Part shown: positions 55,541 through 64,000 of the stretch, piece by piece | Position numbering within the stretch: the first letter of the stretch is position 1 | Layout of the letters: every line of letters begins with the position of its first letter | Origin: Lichenibacterium ramalinae | GTDB lineage: Bacteria; Pseudomonadota; Alphaproteobacteria; Rhizobiales; Beijerinckiaceae | Length of the DNA: 64,000 nt | Assembly: GCF_004137085.1 (NCBI RefSeq) | Contig: NZ_QYBC01000005.1 | Span: 48,196 to 112,195 of the forward strand | Reading direction: 5' to 3' | Notes under the pieces: generated by a model | The model's input: the letters and a program-made list of their open reading frames with translations, nothing else | Databases searched by the model: none | What the model was told of the DNA's origin: nothing | Made by a program: the position numbers and the translations under genes

Positions 55541-57057
55541 TGGCCGACGACACCATGGGCCCGCGCGAAACCGTCGGCCTCGTCGGCGGCGGCGTCATCG
55601 GCGCCGGCTGGGCGGCGCGGTTCCTGCTGAACGGCCATGATTGCGCGGTCTTCGACCCCGATCCCGACCTCGCCCGCAAGCTCGAGGCCGTTCTGGACCA
55701 TGCCCGCCGGGCGCAGGCGAAGCTCATGCCGGGGGTGGCGGTGCCGGAAGGACGGCTGCGGATCGCCGCCACGCTGGCCGAGGCCGTGGCGGACGCCGAC
55801 TTCATCGTCGAAAGCCTGCCCGAGGTCGAAGCGCTGAAGGTGCGGGTGCTCGGCGAGATCGACCGCGCCGCCCGGCCCGAGGCGGTCGTCGCCACCTCGA
55901 CGTCGGGCCTGCTGCCGAGCCGCCTCGCCGCCGGCATGGCGCATCCGGAGCGCCTCGTCGTCGGCCACCCGTTCAACCCCGTCTACCTGTTGCCGCTGGT
56001 CGAGGTCTGCGGCGGCGCGCGGACCGACCCCGCCGCGCTGGACCGCGCCGCCGCCCTCTACGGGCGGATCGGCATGCGGGTGCTGCGGGTGCGCAAGGAG
56101 GTCGACGGCTTCGTGGCCGACCGGCTGCTCGAGGCCCTGTGGCGCGAGGCGCTGTGGCTGGTCGCCGACGGGGTCGCCACGACGGAGGAGATCGACGACG
56201 CCATCCGCTACGGCGCCGGCCTGCGCTGGAGCTTCATGGGAACCTTCCTGATCTACCGGCTGGCGGGGGGCGAGGCGGGGATGCGCCACTTCCTGGCGCA
56301 GTTCGGCCCCGCGCTGAAACTGCCCTGGACCAGGCTGGTGGCGCCCGAGCTGACGGATGCGCTGGTGGATCGCGTCTCCGAACAATCCGACGCGCAGGCG
56401 GCCGGCGCCGCGATCCGCGACCTCGAGCGCAGGCGCGACGATTGCCTCGTGGCGGTGCTGTCGGCCCTGCGCGACCAGGATTATGCCGCCGGTGCCGTGG
56501 TGGCGGCGCACGAGCGGGCCCTGGCGGGGCGGGCCGCATCCCCCGATGCCCCACCCTCCGAGGCCCCACCCTCCGAGGCCCCATCCCCCGATGCCGCCCC
56601 CGTGTCGACCTGGGCGGGGACGGTCCCGCCCGACTGGATCGACTACAACGGCCACATGACGGAGCACCGCTACCTGCAGTGCTTCGGCGACGCCACCGAC
56701 GCGCTGCTGGCGCGGATCGGCGTCGACGCCGCCTATCTGGCGGGGAAGCGCAGCTTCTACACGGTCGAGACGCATCTCGCCCACCGGGGCGAGGCGCACG
56801 AGGGCGAGGCGCTGGCCGTGACCACGCAGGTGATGGCGGCGGACGGCAAGCGGCTCCACCTGTTCCACCGCCTCTGCCGGGCCGGCGACGGGACGCTGCT
56901 GGCCAGCGCCGAGCAGATGCTGCTCCATGTCGATACGGCGGCGGGGCGCAGCGTCGTGGCCTCGGGCGCGGTGCGGGACGCCATGGCGGCGCTGGCGCGG
57001 GACCACGCCGGGCTGCCGCGGCCGGAGGGGGCGGGGCGGGGCATCGGGCGGGCCTGA
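55537..57057 (+). CDS. L-carnitine dehydrogenase fused to betainyl-CoA thioesterase
   Basis: 506-aa bifunctional enzyme. The N-terminal 3-hydroxyacyl-CoA-dehydrogenase-like domain (about 8-325) has the NAD loop [20 protein letters not shown] and [21 protein letters not shown] Pro/Ser/Ala linker with repeated SEAP units (about 332-352) leads to a hot-dog thioesterase domain (about 360-495; [20 protein letters not shown]). Rhizobial carnitine dehydrogenases are known to carry such a thioesterase domain. Together the products would turn L-carnitine into dehydrocarnitine and, after BKACE, release glycine betaine from betainyl-CoA. ATG 55537 overlaps the upstream stop. No carnitine transporter or regulator is nearby. 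Confidence 0.87.
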   Translation: MMADDTMGPRETVGLVGGGVIGAGWAARFLLNGHDCAVFDPDPDLARKLEAVLDHARRAQAKLMPGVAVPEGRLRIAATLAEAVADADFIVESLPEVEALKVRVLGEIDRAARPEAVVATSTSGLLPSRLAAGMAHPERLVVGHPFNPVYLLPLVEVCGGARTDPAALDRAAALYGRIGMRVLRVRKEVDGFVADRLLEALWREALWLVADGVATTEEIDDAIRYGAGLRWSFMGTFLIYRLAGGEAGMRHFLAQFGPALKLPWTRLVAPELTDALVDRVSEQSDAQAAGAAIRDLERRRDDCLVAVLSALRDQDYAAGAVVAAHERALAGRAASPDAPPSEAPPSEAPSPDAAPVSTWAGTVPPDWIDYNGHMTEHRYLQCFGDATDALLARIGVDAAYLAGKRSFYTVETHLAHRGEAHEGEALAVTTQVMAADGKRLHLFHRLCRAGDGTLLASAEQMLLHVDTAAGRSVVASGAVRDAMAALARDHAGLPRPEGAGRGIGRA

Positions 57058-57312
57058 GCAGGATGGCGTGGGCCCGCCCACGCGATCCCGCCTGCCTTCC
57101 CGGTCGGGAGAAGCAGACGTAACCTGAGCCCCATGGTCGACCCCTGCAAGCGAGTGCGCCATGGGAAAGCGCGCTCAGCAAAGGCTTCGCGCTGCCCGAC
57201 GAAGGCTGCCCTTCGCGGCGTCGGCCGCCTCGCCCGCTGAGCTCCACGGACAGTTCCAGCGCTCCGGGCCGACGCGGGACGAGACCGGCGGCCCCCGTCC
57301 TGCGCCGCTCCG

Positions 57313-58350
57313 TCACGCGGCCGGGAAGCCGATGTTGCGCAGGAAGACGGGCCAGTCCGCGAGCCGCAGGGCGCCGCCGCTGGCCTGCTCGTGGCCGCCG
57401 CCGTAGTTCTCGTCGGCGCCGGGCGGGGCGACGCCGCGCAGGAAGGCGATGAGGTTCCTGTCGAGGGCGGTGCGGGCCGCGAAATGCACCCAGCCCGGGC
57501 GATAGCCGTGGTTCGCCGCCAGCACCACCTTGTCCTTGAGCCGCTGGCGCCAGGCCTGCGCCACCAGAGGGTGGATCTGGCAGCCCGAATCGAGCCCGAT
57601 CAGGGCGATGTCGCCGACGATGCGCGGCGGCACGCGCTTGGCCGCCTCCAGGGCCGCCTTCACCTCCTCGCGCGCGGCCTGCAGCGCCTCCAGGCCGGGA
57701 TGGCGGCCGGACAGGAGGTCCTTCGGGTTGTCGGCGGCGAGGAGGAGGTCCAGGGCCGGGCCGTAGTCGCCCGTGGCGGTGCGGCGGGGCGCGTTGACGA
57801 GCGACACCACCTCCCGGATGGCCGTGGCGGTGTAGAGCTTCTTCGCCGCCGCCAGTTCGGGGAAGGGCGCCTTGTCGCCGAGGTCGCCGACCAGGCCCAC
57901 GGCGCAGAGCCACAGCAGGTCCTCGGCGGGCGCCAGCGCGGCCGCGCAGCGGAAGGCCATGAGGCTCGTGGTCGGCACCGGGTCCTCGGCATAGCCGGAC
58001 AGCACCGTCACGCCATCGGCGGCCTCGGCGGGGCCGCGGGGCACGTGGTGGTCGACCACGATCGTCGGCACGCCGGGCAGCACGGCTTCCGCCCGCGTGC
58101 CGAGGTCGCCCACCACGAAACCCGCCACCGCACGGCCCGCGAACTCCGCCCGCATCTCGTCCGACCAGGCGCTTTCGCCCCGCCCGACGACGCGCAGCGT
58201 GGCGTCGCGCCCGGCGCGGCCGAGCGCATGCTGGAAGAGCGCACCGGCCGACAGGCCGTCGGCGTCGTTGTGGCAGAGGATCGCGACCGGCCGGCCGGGA
58301 TCGAAACCCGCCAGCGCCGCCCTGAACGCTTCACCCGTATCCGTCGCCAT
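57313..58350 (-). CDS. DHH-family phosphoesterase
   Basis: 345-aa predicted metal-dependent phosphodiesterase/exonuclease. The DHH domain shows [15 protein letters not shown] (metal Asp residues) and the name-giving [14 protein letters not shown]. The C-terminal DHHA1-type end has [20 protein letters not shown]. The length is shorter than RecJ and suits the stand-alone or NrnA-like/archaeal-type proteins. Possible substrates are nano-RNA, cyclic-dinucleotide breakdown products or single-stranded DNA. ATG 58350 is chosen because the longer frame is Arg-rich. It stands alone, divergent from hisB across 273 bases. Confidence 0.87.
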   Translation of the reverse strand: MATDTGEAFRAALAGFDPGRPVAILCHNDADGLSAGALFQHALGRAGRDATLRVVGRGESAWSDEMRAEFAGRAVAGFVVGDLGTRAEAVLPGVPTIVVDHHVPRGPAEAADGVTVLSGYAEDPVPTTSLMAFRCAAALAPAEDLLWLCAVGLVGDLGDKAPFPELAAAKKLYTATAIREVVSLVNAPRRTATGDYGPALDLLLAADNPKDLLSGRHPGLEALQAAREEVKAALEAAKRVPPRIVGDIALIGLDSGCQIHPLVAQAWRQRLKDKVVLAANHGYRPGWVHFAARTALDRNLIAFLRGVAPPGADENYGGGHEQASGGALRLADWPVFLRNIGFPAA

Positions 58351-58623
58351 GCGCGCCTCCGTGGGTCGGGAACGGCGGCGCCGCGGCGGCGTTCCCGGGG
58401 CGGATCGCCTCACGGCCGGTGGAGGGACCGGATCCGTGACCGAACGCCCGCCGACGACGTCGGGAACCGGCCGCCCGTTCGCCGGGAAGCCGGCATCCCG
58501 TCACCGACACCCGGGCGAACCGGCCGTCCTCCGCAGACTCCGACGGCCCGGCAGGGAGCGCTTGCCTTTTGCCGCCCGGTGCCGCTGATGCGGCGCGACG
58601 ACGGGGCAGGGGAAGGGGATGCG

Positions 58624-59220
58624 ATGCGGCGGGCCAGTGTAGAGCGCAAGACCAACGAGACGGCGATCCGCGTCGCCGTGGACCTCGACGGCACCGGAAC
58701 GGCCAAGATCAACACCGGGGTCGGTTTCTTCGACCACATGCTCGACCAGATCGCCCGGCACGCGCTCTTCGACCTCGAGGTCGAGGCCACGGGCGACCTC
58801 CACATCGACGACCACCACACCGTGGAGGACACCGGCATCGCGCTCGGCCAGGCCATCGCCCAGGCGCTCGGCGACAAGCGCGGCATCCGGCGCTACGCCG
58901 ATTGCCACCTCGCCATGGACGAGTGCCTGACCCGGGTGGCGCTGGACTTCTCCGGCCGCCCCTTTCTGGTGTTCCGCACGGTGTTCTACACCGGCAAGAT
59001 CGGCACGTTCGACACGCAGCTGGTGCGCGAGTTCTTCCAGGCGCTGGCCGTGCATTCGGCCATGACGCTGCATGTCGAGACCCTCTACGGGCTCAACGAC
59101 CACCACATGGCCGAGAGCTGCTTCAAGGGCGTGGCGCGGGCCATGCGCGAGGCCGTCGCCATCGACGCGCGCACGCAGGACCGCATCCCCTCGACGAAGG
59201 GAACGCTCGGCGGCGGCTGA
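58624..59220 (+). CDS. hisB: Imidazoleglycerol-phosphate dehydratase
   Basis: 198-aa manganese enzyme of histidine biosynthesis (step six). Monofunctional, without the phosphatase domain found in enterobacteria. Signatures: [60 protein letters not shown] (metal His cluster) and [20 protein letters not shown]. The ribosome site GGGGAAGGGG precedes ATG 58624. In rhizobia hisB usually leads a hisB-hisH-hisA-hisF operon; here no other his gene is adjacent, and pdxJ follows in the convergent direction. Confidence 0.97.
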   Translation: MRRASVERKTNETAIRVAVDLDGTGTAKINTGVGFFDHMLDQIARHALFDLEVEATGDLHIDDHHTVEDTGIALGQAIAQALGDKRGIRRYADCHLAMDECLTRVALDFSGRPFLVFRTVFYTGKIGTFDTQLVREFFQALAVHSAMTLHVETLYGLNDHHMAESCFKGVARAMREAVAIDARTQDRIPSTKGTLGGG

Positions 59221-59245
59221 CAGCGCCGCCGGAGGCCGGCCGGCT

Positions 59246-59986
59246 TCAGCCGCCCGCCAGCGCCCCCCGATAGGCCGCGATGGCGGCGGCCCAGCCCATC
59301 TCCAATGCGTCGGCCGTCAGTTCGTGGCCGATCGAGGCTTCGGCGAGACCCGGCAGCGCCGCGACGAGCGGGGGAAGGTTGTGGAGGTTGAGGTCGTGGC
59401 CGACGTTGACCACGAGCCCCAGCGCCGCCGCGCGCCGGCCCGTCTCGGCGCAGCGGTCGAGCAGCGCGGTGGCGTCGCCCCGGCCGAAGGCCGCGCCGTA
59501 GCCGCCGGTGTAGATCTCGATCCCCTGCGCGCCGACGGCGGCCGCGGCCTCCGCGGCGGCGGGGTCGGGGTCCACGAAGACCACGGCTCGGGAACCGCAG
59601 CGCTTCAGCCGCGCCACGGCGTCCCGCAGGATGCCGGCCCGTGCGCCGTCGAAGCGCCAGCCCTCCTCGGAGGTGAACGTGTCGGGCGCGTCCGGCACCA
59701 GGGTGCATTGTTCGGGCCGCACGCTCTCGACGAGGCTCATGAAATCCTCGTCGGGATAGCCCTCGATGTTGAACTCGAAGGCCGGGCGCCAGGGCGCCAT
59801 CAGGGCGGCCAGAGCCGGCACGTCCGAGCGGCGGATGTGGCGCTCGTCCGGGCGGGGATGGACGGTGAGGCCGTGGGCGCCGGCCTCGTGGGCCAGCCGG
59901 CCGAAGCGCAGCACGTCGGGCACGCCGGTGCGGCGCGAGTTGCGCAGCAGCGCGATCTTGTTGAGGTTGACGCTCAGCCTGGCCAT
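59246..59986 (-). CDS. pdxJ: Pyridoxine 5'-phosphate synthase
   Basis: 246-aa TIM-barrel enzyme that makes pyridoxine 5'-phosphate in the DXP-dependent vitamin B6 route. Signatures: LSVNLNKIALLRNSRRTGVP, GAHGLTVHPRPDERHIRRSD, EFNIEGYPDEDFM, and VNVGHDLNLHNLPPLVAALP with the conserved His. An intact active-site Glu lies in EGYPDE. It is transcribed against hisB and follows the oxygenase gene by one base, so those two are probably an operon. A pdxA-like gene lies about 900 bases away, on the other strand. Confidence 0.96.
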   Translation of the reverse strand: MARLSVNLNKIALLRNSRRTGVPDVLRFGRLAHEAGAHGLTVHPRPDERHIRRSDVPALAALMAPWRPAFEFNIEGYPDEDFMSLVESVRPEQCTLVPDAPDTFTSEEGWRFDGARAGILRDAVARLKRCGSRAVVFVDPDPAAAEAAAAVGAQGIEIYTGGYGAAFGRGDATALLDRCAETGRRAAALGLVVNVGHDLNLHNLPPLVAALPGLAEASIGHELTADALEMGWAAAIAAYRGALAGG

Positions 59987-59987
59987 G

Positions 59988-60773
59988 TCATGCCTCCCCG
60001 TCGGATGCGTCGTCGGCCCGGAACGTCAGCACCAGGACGTCGCGGAAGGCGGGCCGCGCGGGATCCCGCGCCGTGATGGGGCTGACGCCGTGGAAGACGC
60101 GCCGGTCGTCCACCAGCGAGGCATCGAAGGGCGCCGCCAGCGTCTCGGTCCGCAGCGGCCGCCGCTCGGCATCCGCGATGGTGCTCTGACCCTCGGCGAC
60201 GTTCTCGCGCCGCACCATCATCACCAGCACCCAGTCGACGCCGTCGCGGTGCAGGCCCTCGGGCGTCGGCTGGCCGCTCTCGCCGGCGCGCGCCTCGATG
60301 CGGAACTGGTGCATCTCGGCATGCCAGGCGGCGGGGGCGGCGCCGGCGGGCGTCGCGGCCTCGAAGACCCGCAGGCAGGTCGCCACCAGGGCGCGGTTCA
60401 TGGGGTGGAACGCGATGCCGTCGCGGACGGGCTCGAAGGTGCGGGCCACGCCGCCGTTGAGCGGGTTGTTGTCGCGCGTCTGAAAATGCGGCCGGGGCGG
60501 CTTCAGGGCGAGGCTGGCCGCCGTCACGGCGAAGCAGGCGAAGCGGCGCTTCCGGTAGGTCCCGCCATCCGCCATGAACCGGTCGGGGCCGAGGTCGTCC
60601 CAGCTCGCCGCGTAGTCGGGCCAATCGGTCCCGCCGGCGGCCTCGGCGAGGCGCCGCATGGCCCCGCCCGGCACGAAGGCATAGCCGTCGGCGACGAGGC
60701 CGCCGACGACGGCATCGGCGTCGGGGGCCGGCACTGCAGCGACGCGGGATTCGGCGGCGCGGGTCTCGGACAT
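59988..60773 (-). CDS. 2OG-Fe dioxygenase family protein
   Basis: 261-aa predicted non-haem iron, 2-oxoglutarate-dependent dioxygenase. The facial triad is seen as LHRDGVDWVLVMMVRRENV (His and Asp) and the distal His in VFHGVSPITARDPARPAFRD, which also supplies the Arg for 2OG. The overall pattern, including RRFACFAVTAASLALKPPRP and NPLNGGVARTFEPV, resembles the 2OG-Fe family of stand-alone amino-acid hydroxylases (such as isoleucine dioxygenase). The substrate is unknown. ATG 60773 overlaps no upstream gene; pdxJ follows directly. Confidence 0.83.
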   Translation of the reverse strand: MSETRAAESRVAAVPAPDADAVVGGLVADGYAFVPGGAMRRLAEAAGGTDWPDYAASWDDLGPDRFMADGGTYRKRRFACFAVTAASLALKPPRPHFQTRDNNPLNGGVARTFEPVRDGIAFHPMNRALVATCLRVFEAATPAGAAPAAWHAEMHQFRIEARAGESGQPTPEGLHRDGVDWVLVMMVRRENVAEGQSTIADAERRPLRTETLAAPFDASLVDDRRVFHGVSPITARDPARPAFRDVLVLTFRADDASDGEA

Positions 60774-60906
60774 GGCTCCACAAGCCTCCGGCTTCGGGCG
60801 GATCCCCGGGGCGACCCGGCCCGGTCGCGCCCCGATCCCGGCGGCATATGGTGCGGGCGGCGGCGCTTTGATACGGAGAGCAGGGCATAGCGGAGGCAGG
60901 GGCCGG

Positions 60907-61884
60907 ATGAAAGCGCCGATCGGCATCACCATGGGCGACGCCGCCGGCATCGGTCCCGAGATCGTGGCGCGGTTCTTCGCCGAGGGCCCGGAACGGCCCG
61001 CGCTGGTCTACGGCGACCTCGCCGCCCTGCGCCGGGGCGCCGCCGACGCCGCGGTCGACCTGCGCTTCGCCGAGGTCGACGCGCCGTCCGACGCCGCCGC
61101 CCTGCCGCCCGGCACCGTCCCGGTGATCGCCGCCGGCCGCCTCGCCGCGCTGCCGCCCTTGGGCCGGGTGTCGGCGGAGGCCGGCGCCGGCGCCTATGGG
61201 GCCGTGGTCCGGGCCATCGACGACGCCGCGGCGGGGCGCATCGCCGCCATCGTCACGGCGCCGATCAACAAGGATGCGCTGCGGGCCGCCGGCATCGGCT
61301 ACCCGGGCCACACCGAGATCCTGGCCGCCCGCACCGGCACGGCCGATTTCGCCATGATGCTGGCCAATGCCGACCTGCGGGTGCTCCTGGTGTCCATCCA
61401 CCTGTCGCTGGCCGAGGCCGTGCGGGCCGTGACGCCCGAGACCGAGAGCCGCGCCATCCGCCTCGCCGACAGCGCCACGCGGGCCTTCGGCGTCGCCCGG
61501 CCGCGCGTCGCCGTCGCGGGGCTAAACCCCCACGCGGGCGAGAACGGCCTGTTCGGGTCGGAGGAGCGCGACGTCATCGCACCGGCGGTCGCCCGGGCGC
61601 GGGCCGACGGCATCGACGCTTCCGGCCCCTGGCCGGGCGACACCGTCTTCATGCGGGCGCGGCGCGGCGAGTTCGACGTCGTGGTGGCGCAGTACCACGA
61701 CCAGGGCCTGATCCCGGTGAAGTACCTCGGCATCGACGAGGGCGTGAACATCACGGTGGGCCTGCCCTTCGTGCGGACCAGCGTCGACCACGGCACGGCC
61801 TTCGACATCGCCGGCTCGGGCCGGGCCGATCACGCCAGCCTCAGGGCCGCGTTCCGTCAGGCGGTGGCGATGACGGGCTCCTGA
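60907..61884 (+). CDS. pdxA: PdxA-family 4-hydroxythreonine-4-phosphate dehydrogenase
   Basis: 325-aa NAD- and metal-dependent dehydrogenase. The family start MKAPIGITMGDAAGIGPEIV, the core VTAPINKDALRAAGIGYPGH and the metal/active-site YHDQGLIPVKYLG and SVDHGTAFDIAGSGRADHAS are all present. With pdxJ nearby it may serve vitamin B6 synthesis. However, the sequence HLSLAEAV and the lack of the usual ksgA/surA neighbours also fit the PdxA2 group, which oxidises 4-phospho-threonate/erythronate in sugar-acid breakdown. The family is certain; the pathway is not. It converges with a response-regulator gene, the two stops lying six bases apart in a small palindrome. Confidence 0.88.
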   Translation: MKAPIGITMGDAAGIGPEIVARFFAEGPERPALVYGDLAALRRGAADAAVDLRFAEVDAPSDAAALPPGTVPVIAAGRLAALPPLGRVSAEAGAGAYGAVVRAIDDAAAGRIAAIVTAPINKDALRAAGIGYPGHTEILAARTGTADFAMMLANADLRVLLVSIHLSLAEAVRAVTPETESRAIRLADSATRAFGVARPRVAVAGLNPHAGENGLFGSEERDVIAPAVARARADGIDASGPWPGDTVFMRARRGEFDVVVAQYHDQGLIPVKYLGIDEGVNITVGLPFVRTSVDHGTAFDIAGSGRADHASLRAAFRQAVAMTGS

Positions 61885-61889
61885 CCGGG

Positions 61890-62261
61890 TCAGGCCCCTT
61901 CGACGAAGGCCAGGACCTCGGCGGCGCGCCACGGCTTGGAGATGAAGCGCACCTTCAGCGGCAGGGCGTCGGGCCGGGTGGCCGACTGGCCCGAGGTGAC
62001 GCAGATGCTGATCCACGGGTAGCGCTCCGCCGTCGTCAGGGCGAGGGCGACGCCGTCGATGGAATCGCCGAGCGCGACGTCGGTGAAGAGCGCCCGGATG
62101 TCGTGGGCCCGGGCAGCGAGTTGGTCGTGGGCGGCCTGGCCGCTGGCGCATTCGAGGGCTTCGAGGCCGCATTCCTCCACCATGTCGCGCGCCATGCGGG
62201 AGAGTTCGAGGTCGTCCTCGACGATCAGCACGGTGGTCCGGGTCACGGTCGTCTGGTTCAT
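61890..62261 (-). CDS. Single-domain response regulator (receiver only)
   Basis: 123-aa CheY-like receiver. The acidic pocket is in VLIVEDDLELSRMARDMVEE, the phosphoacceptor Asp in ALFTDVALGDSIDGVALALT, the switch residue in ICVTSGQ and the conserved Lys in VRFISKPWRAAEV. There is no output domain. No histidine kinase is adjacent. It lies 244 bases from a second receiver-only gene on the same strand, so both may serve remote kinases or a phosphorelay. Confidence 0.9.
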   Translation of the reverse strand: MNQTTVTRTTVLIVEDDLELSRMARDMVEECGLEALECASGQAAHDQLAARAHDIRALFTDVALGDSIDGVALALTTAERYPWISICVTSGQSATRPDALPLKVRFISKPWRAAEVLAFVEGA

Positions 62262-62505
62262 GGTCCTGCCTCGGTCCCGTATCCGGCCGTCGCCTCCGTC
62301 CGGGCCGGCCGACCGGCCGGTGCGCGACGTTCGCCCGGACAACGCGTGAACCAGCCTGCCGATGCGGAGGGGCGAACCCGGCAGCGGCGCCGCCGTCCCG
62401 CCGGCCATGCCGATCCGACGCGCGGAGTCTCGCCCGCCATCCCGGTGGGCCGGCTCGCGCGGCGGATCTGGCCCGGGTCGGCGACAGCCCGAAACACGCC
62501 CGGCG

Positions 62506-62886
62506 TCAGCTCGCCATCATGGTCTGGATGCGGCGCATCACGTCGTCGTGATCGTAGGGCTTGCCCACGAAGGTCGCACCCTCGGGCATGTCGCCGGCAT
62601 TCGGCATGGCGCGCCCCGACACGATGACGGTCTTCACGGCCGGTCGGTTGGCGTGGACCCAATGGGCCAGAGCGTAGCCGTCGACCTTGCCCGGCATCTC
62701 GACGTCGGTGAAGAGCAACGCCACGTCGCGGCGTTCGTCGAAGATCGTGAGGGCCTGGTCGCCGGTGGCGGCCTCCAGCACCTCGAAGCCCTCGTCTTCG
62801 AACAAATCGATGACCATCATCCTGACGATCGGCTCGTCCTCCACGATGAGGACCACGGCCCGGCCGGGAGGGGATGTTTGAGTCAT
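62506..62886 (-). CDS. Single-domain response regulator (receiver only)
   Basis: 126-aa CheY-like receiver related to its downstream neighbour: acidic pocket VVLIVEDEPIVRMMVIDLFE, phospho-Asp in LLFTDVEMPGKVDGYALAHW, switch Ser in TVIVSGRAMP and Lys in ATFVGKPYDHDDV. There is no DNA-binding or enzymatic domain. ATG 62886 gives the typical start; the frame extends only slightly further. Its stop is 244 bases upstream of the second receiver gene, a gap in which I see no gene. Confidence 0.9.
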   Translation of the reverse strand: MTQTSPPGRAVVLIVEDEPIVRMMVIDLFEDEGFEVLEAATGDQALTIFDERRDVALLFTDVEMPGKVDGYALAHWVHANRPAVKTVIVSGRAMPNAGDMPEGATFVGKPYDHDDVMRRIQTMMAS

Positions 62887-63075
62887 GGACGGCCTACGCC
62901 CAAGGCGCGACAATGTTCCTCAGGCGGGCCGGGCTTCATCGACCCGGCCCGCCGCCCGGCCTTCGGCTCCCGCGGATCTCCCCTGTCGGAACCGCACCCG
63001 GCCGGGCGGGCTTGTTCCCGCGGGAGAGCGGGTCGGGCGAGGTCGAAGCGGGCGACCGTGGACGGGTGGGGCGGA

Positions 63076-64000
63076 ATGAGGGTGAGCGTGTCGCAGAGCG
63101 TCAATCCCACGGCGGGTTCGAGGTGGGGGAGCTGGTTCAGGCCCGCCCTGCCGGGCTTGCGGGGCGGCGGGCCCCGGCCGGCCGCCGACCGCGGCCACCG
63201 GTCCGGCGAACACCCCTTCCACCTCGTCGATGCCGGCCATCCGGTCCCGCCCGGCGGCATCGTGGTCCCGGTCCGCAGCGGTGGGGTCGCCATCCGGGCG
63301 GCCCGCTGGCCGGCCCCGGAGATCTCCGCGACGGCGCACCCGGCCGGGACCGTGCTGATCTGCACGGGCCGGAGCGAGTTCATCGAGAAGTACTTCCCCG
63401 TCGTGGCCGATCTGCGGGAGCGCGGCTTCGCCGTCGTGGTCTTCGACTGGCGCGGGCAGGGCCTGTCGCAACGCCCGCTCCGCAATGCCATGAAGGGCCA
63501 CGTCGAGCATTTCACCGATTACGAGGGCGACCTCGTCGCCGTGGCCGAGCAGGTGATGGCGCCGTTCTGCCCCCGGCCGTGGTTCGGCCTCGCCCATTCC
63601 ATGGGGGGCGCCATCGCCCTCAACGCGGCGGCGGACCGGCCCGACCTGTTCCACCGGCTGGTGCTTTCGGCTCCCATGGTGGAGATCGCCCGCCTCCCCT
63701 TCGCCGCGACGGCGCGGGCGCTGGCGCGGCTCTGCCGCTACGGCGGGCTGGCGCGCAGCTTCGTGCCCGGCGGTCGCGGGCGCGCCATGCTGTTCCGCGC
63801 CTTCGAGGAGAACCTGCTCACCTCGGACGAGACGCGCTACCATGCCGTGCTCGACTACCTGCGGGTCGAGCCCCGCCTCGTCGTCGGGGCCCCGACGCTG
63901 GGCTGGCTGCACGCCGCCTTCACCGCCATGGCCCGGCTGCATCGCGACGACTTCGCCGAGCGCATGCGCACCCCCGTGCTGGCCGTGGTGCCGGGCCTCG
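63076..64000 (+). CDS. Alpha/beta hydrolase, lysophospholipase-like (3' end outside window)
   Basis: The first ~308 residues are visible; the gene runs off the window. After a low-complexity N-terminus (about 1-50) comes a serine-hydrolase domain: TVLICTGRSEFIEKYFPVVA, VVVFDWRGQGLSQRPL, and the nucleophile S175 in LAHSMGGAIALNA. The GRSE-FIEKY pattern is typical of bacterial PldB-like lysophospholipases/monoacylglycerol lipases of the Hydrolase_4 (S33-like) group. ATG 63076 follows GGGGCGGA. It is divergent from the receiver gene across 189 bases. Confidence 0.85.
   Translation, partial: MRVSVSQSVNPTAGSRWGSWFRPALPGLRGGGPRPAADRGHRSGEHPFHLVDAGHPVPPGGIVVPVRSGGVAIRAARWPAPEISATAHPAGTVLICTGRSEFIEKYFPVVADLRERGFAVVVFDWRGQGLSQRPLRNAMKGHVEHFTDYEGDLVAVAEQVMAPFCPRPWFGLAHSMGGAIALNAAADRPDLFHRLVLSAPMVEIARLPFAATARALARLCRYGGLARSFVPGGRGRAMLFRAFEENLLTSDETRYHAVLDYLRVEPRLVVGAPTLGWLHAAFTAMARLHRDDFAERMRTPVLAVVPGL

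Noticed and set aside
61880-61894. Palindrome CCTGACC-G-GGTCAGG over the facing stop codons of pdxA and the receiver gene
   Set aside because: Facing TGA/TCA stops make part of the symmetry automatically. The one-base centre cannot form a good hairpin loop.

Overview
This window is GC-rich alphaproteobacterial chromosome, most likely from the Hyphomicrobiales (Rhizobiales). The main evidence is the rhizobial-type flagellar operon (fliF, a FliH-like gene, motB, motC, fliK/motD, a lytic transglycosylase, flgE, flgK, flgL, flaF, flbT, flgD, fliQ). A protein with the FYDLN zinc ribbon and a mutM / ubiE-ubiB group agree with this. The genus cannot be read from the sequence.

Layout. 1-6.1 kb: the C-terminal end of a flagellin with a strong terminator, then a TPR / O-GlcNAc-transferase-like (SPINDLY, GT41) gene and two GT2-type glycosyltransferases of lower GC. 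This looks like a flagellin or surface glycosylation locus set beside the motility genes. 6.1-19.5 kb: the flagellar operon, densely packed with 1-8 base overlaps at its 5' end. It stops at fliQ, and no ftcR or flhA is seen. 19.6-29.9 kb: housekeeping genes (mutM, ubiE-ubiB, dnaN, cmk, the FYDLN protein) mixed with regulators (an XRE protein, a SorC-type repressor, a PAS-GGDEF cyclase) and a small phosphatase / membrane protein pair. 30.1-31.9 kb: two identical tRNA-Ala(GGC) genes followed by a small accessory patch, made of a divergent XRE regulator / membrane protein pair with repeated GGAAC half-sites and a DUF2188-like protein.

32.0-37.8 kb: an ABC exporter and a redox and stress set (YghU-type GST, manganese catalase, a LysR regulator divergent from a flavodoxin-like oxidoreductase). 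37.8-44.8 kb: a peptide-use module, with peptidase T next to a complete dipeptide/oligopeptide ABC importer whose two ATPases are fused. 44.9-48.6 kb: a small lower-GC insert holding a HEAT-like gene and a frameshifted small ORF, followed by a topoisomerase III with an unusual tail. 48.7-54.4 kb: a peroxiredoxin, an SDR-type epimerase divergent from a MmyB-like regulator, a tiny Gfo/Idh oxidoreductase remnant, a DMT transporter and a CocE-type hydrolase. 54.6-57.1 kb: a two-gene carnitine degradation operon, with a BKACE/dehydrocarnitine cleavage enzyme and a carnitine dehydrogenase-thioesterase fusion. 57.3-64 kb: a DHH phosphoesterase, hisB, pdxJ, a 2OG-Fe oxygenase, a pdxA-like gene, two single-domain response regulators and the start of an alpha/beta hydrolase.

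The most noteworthy items are the putative flagellin glycosylation locus, the 9-copy AGQPAV minisatellite in the flagellar transglycosylase, the lower-GC frameshifted ORF/HEAT pair, the XRE divergon with iterated half-sites, and the internally deleted Gfo/Idh remnant. I saw no CRISPR array, insertion sequence or prophage.
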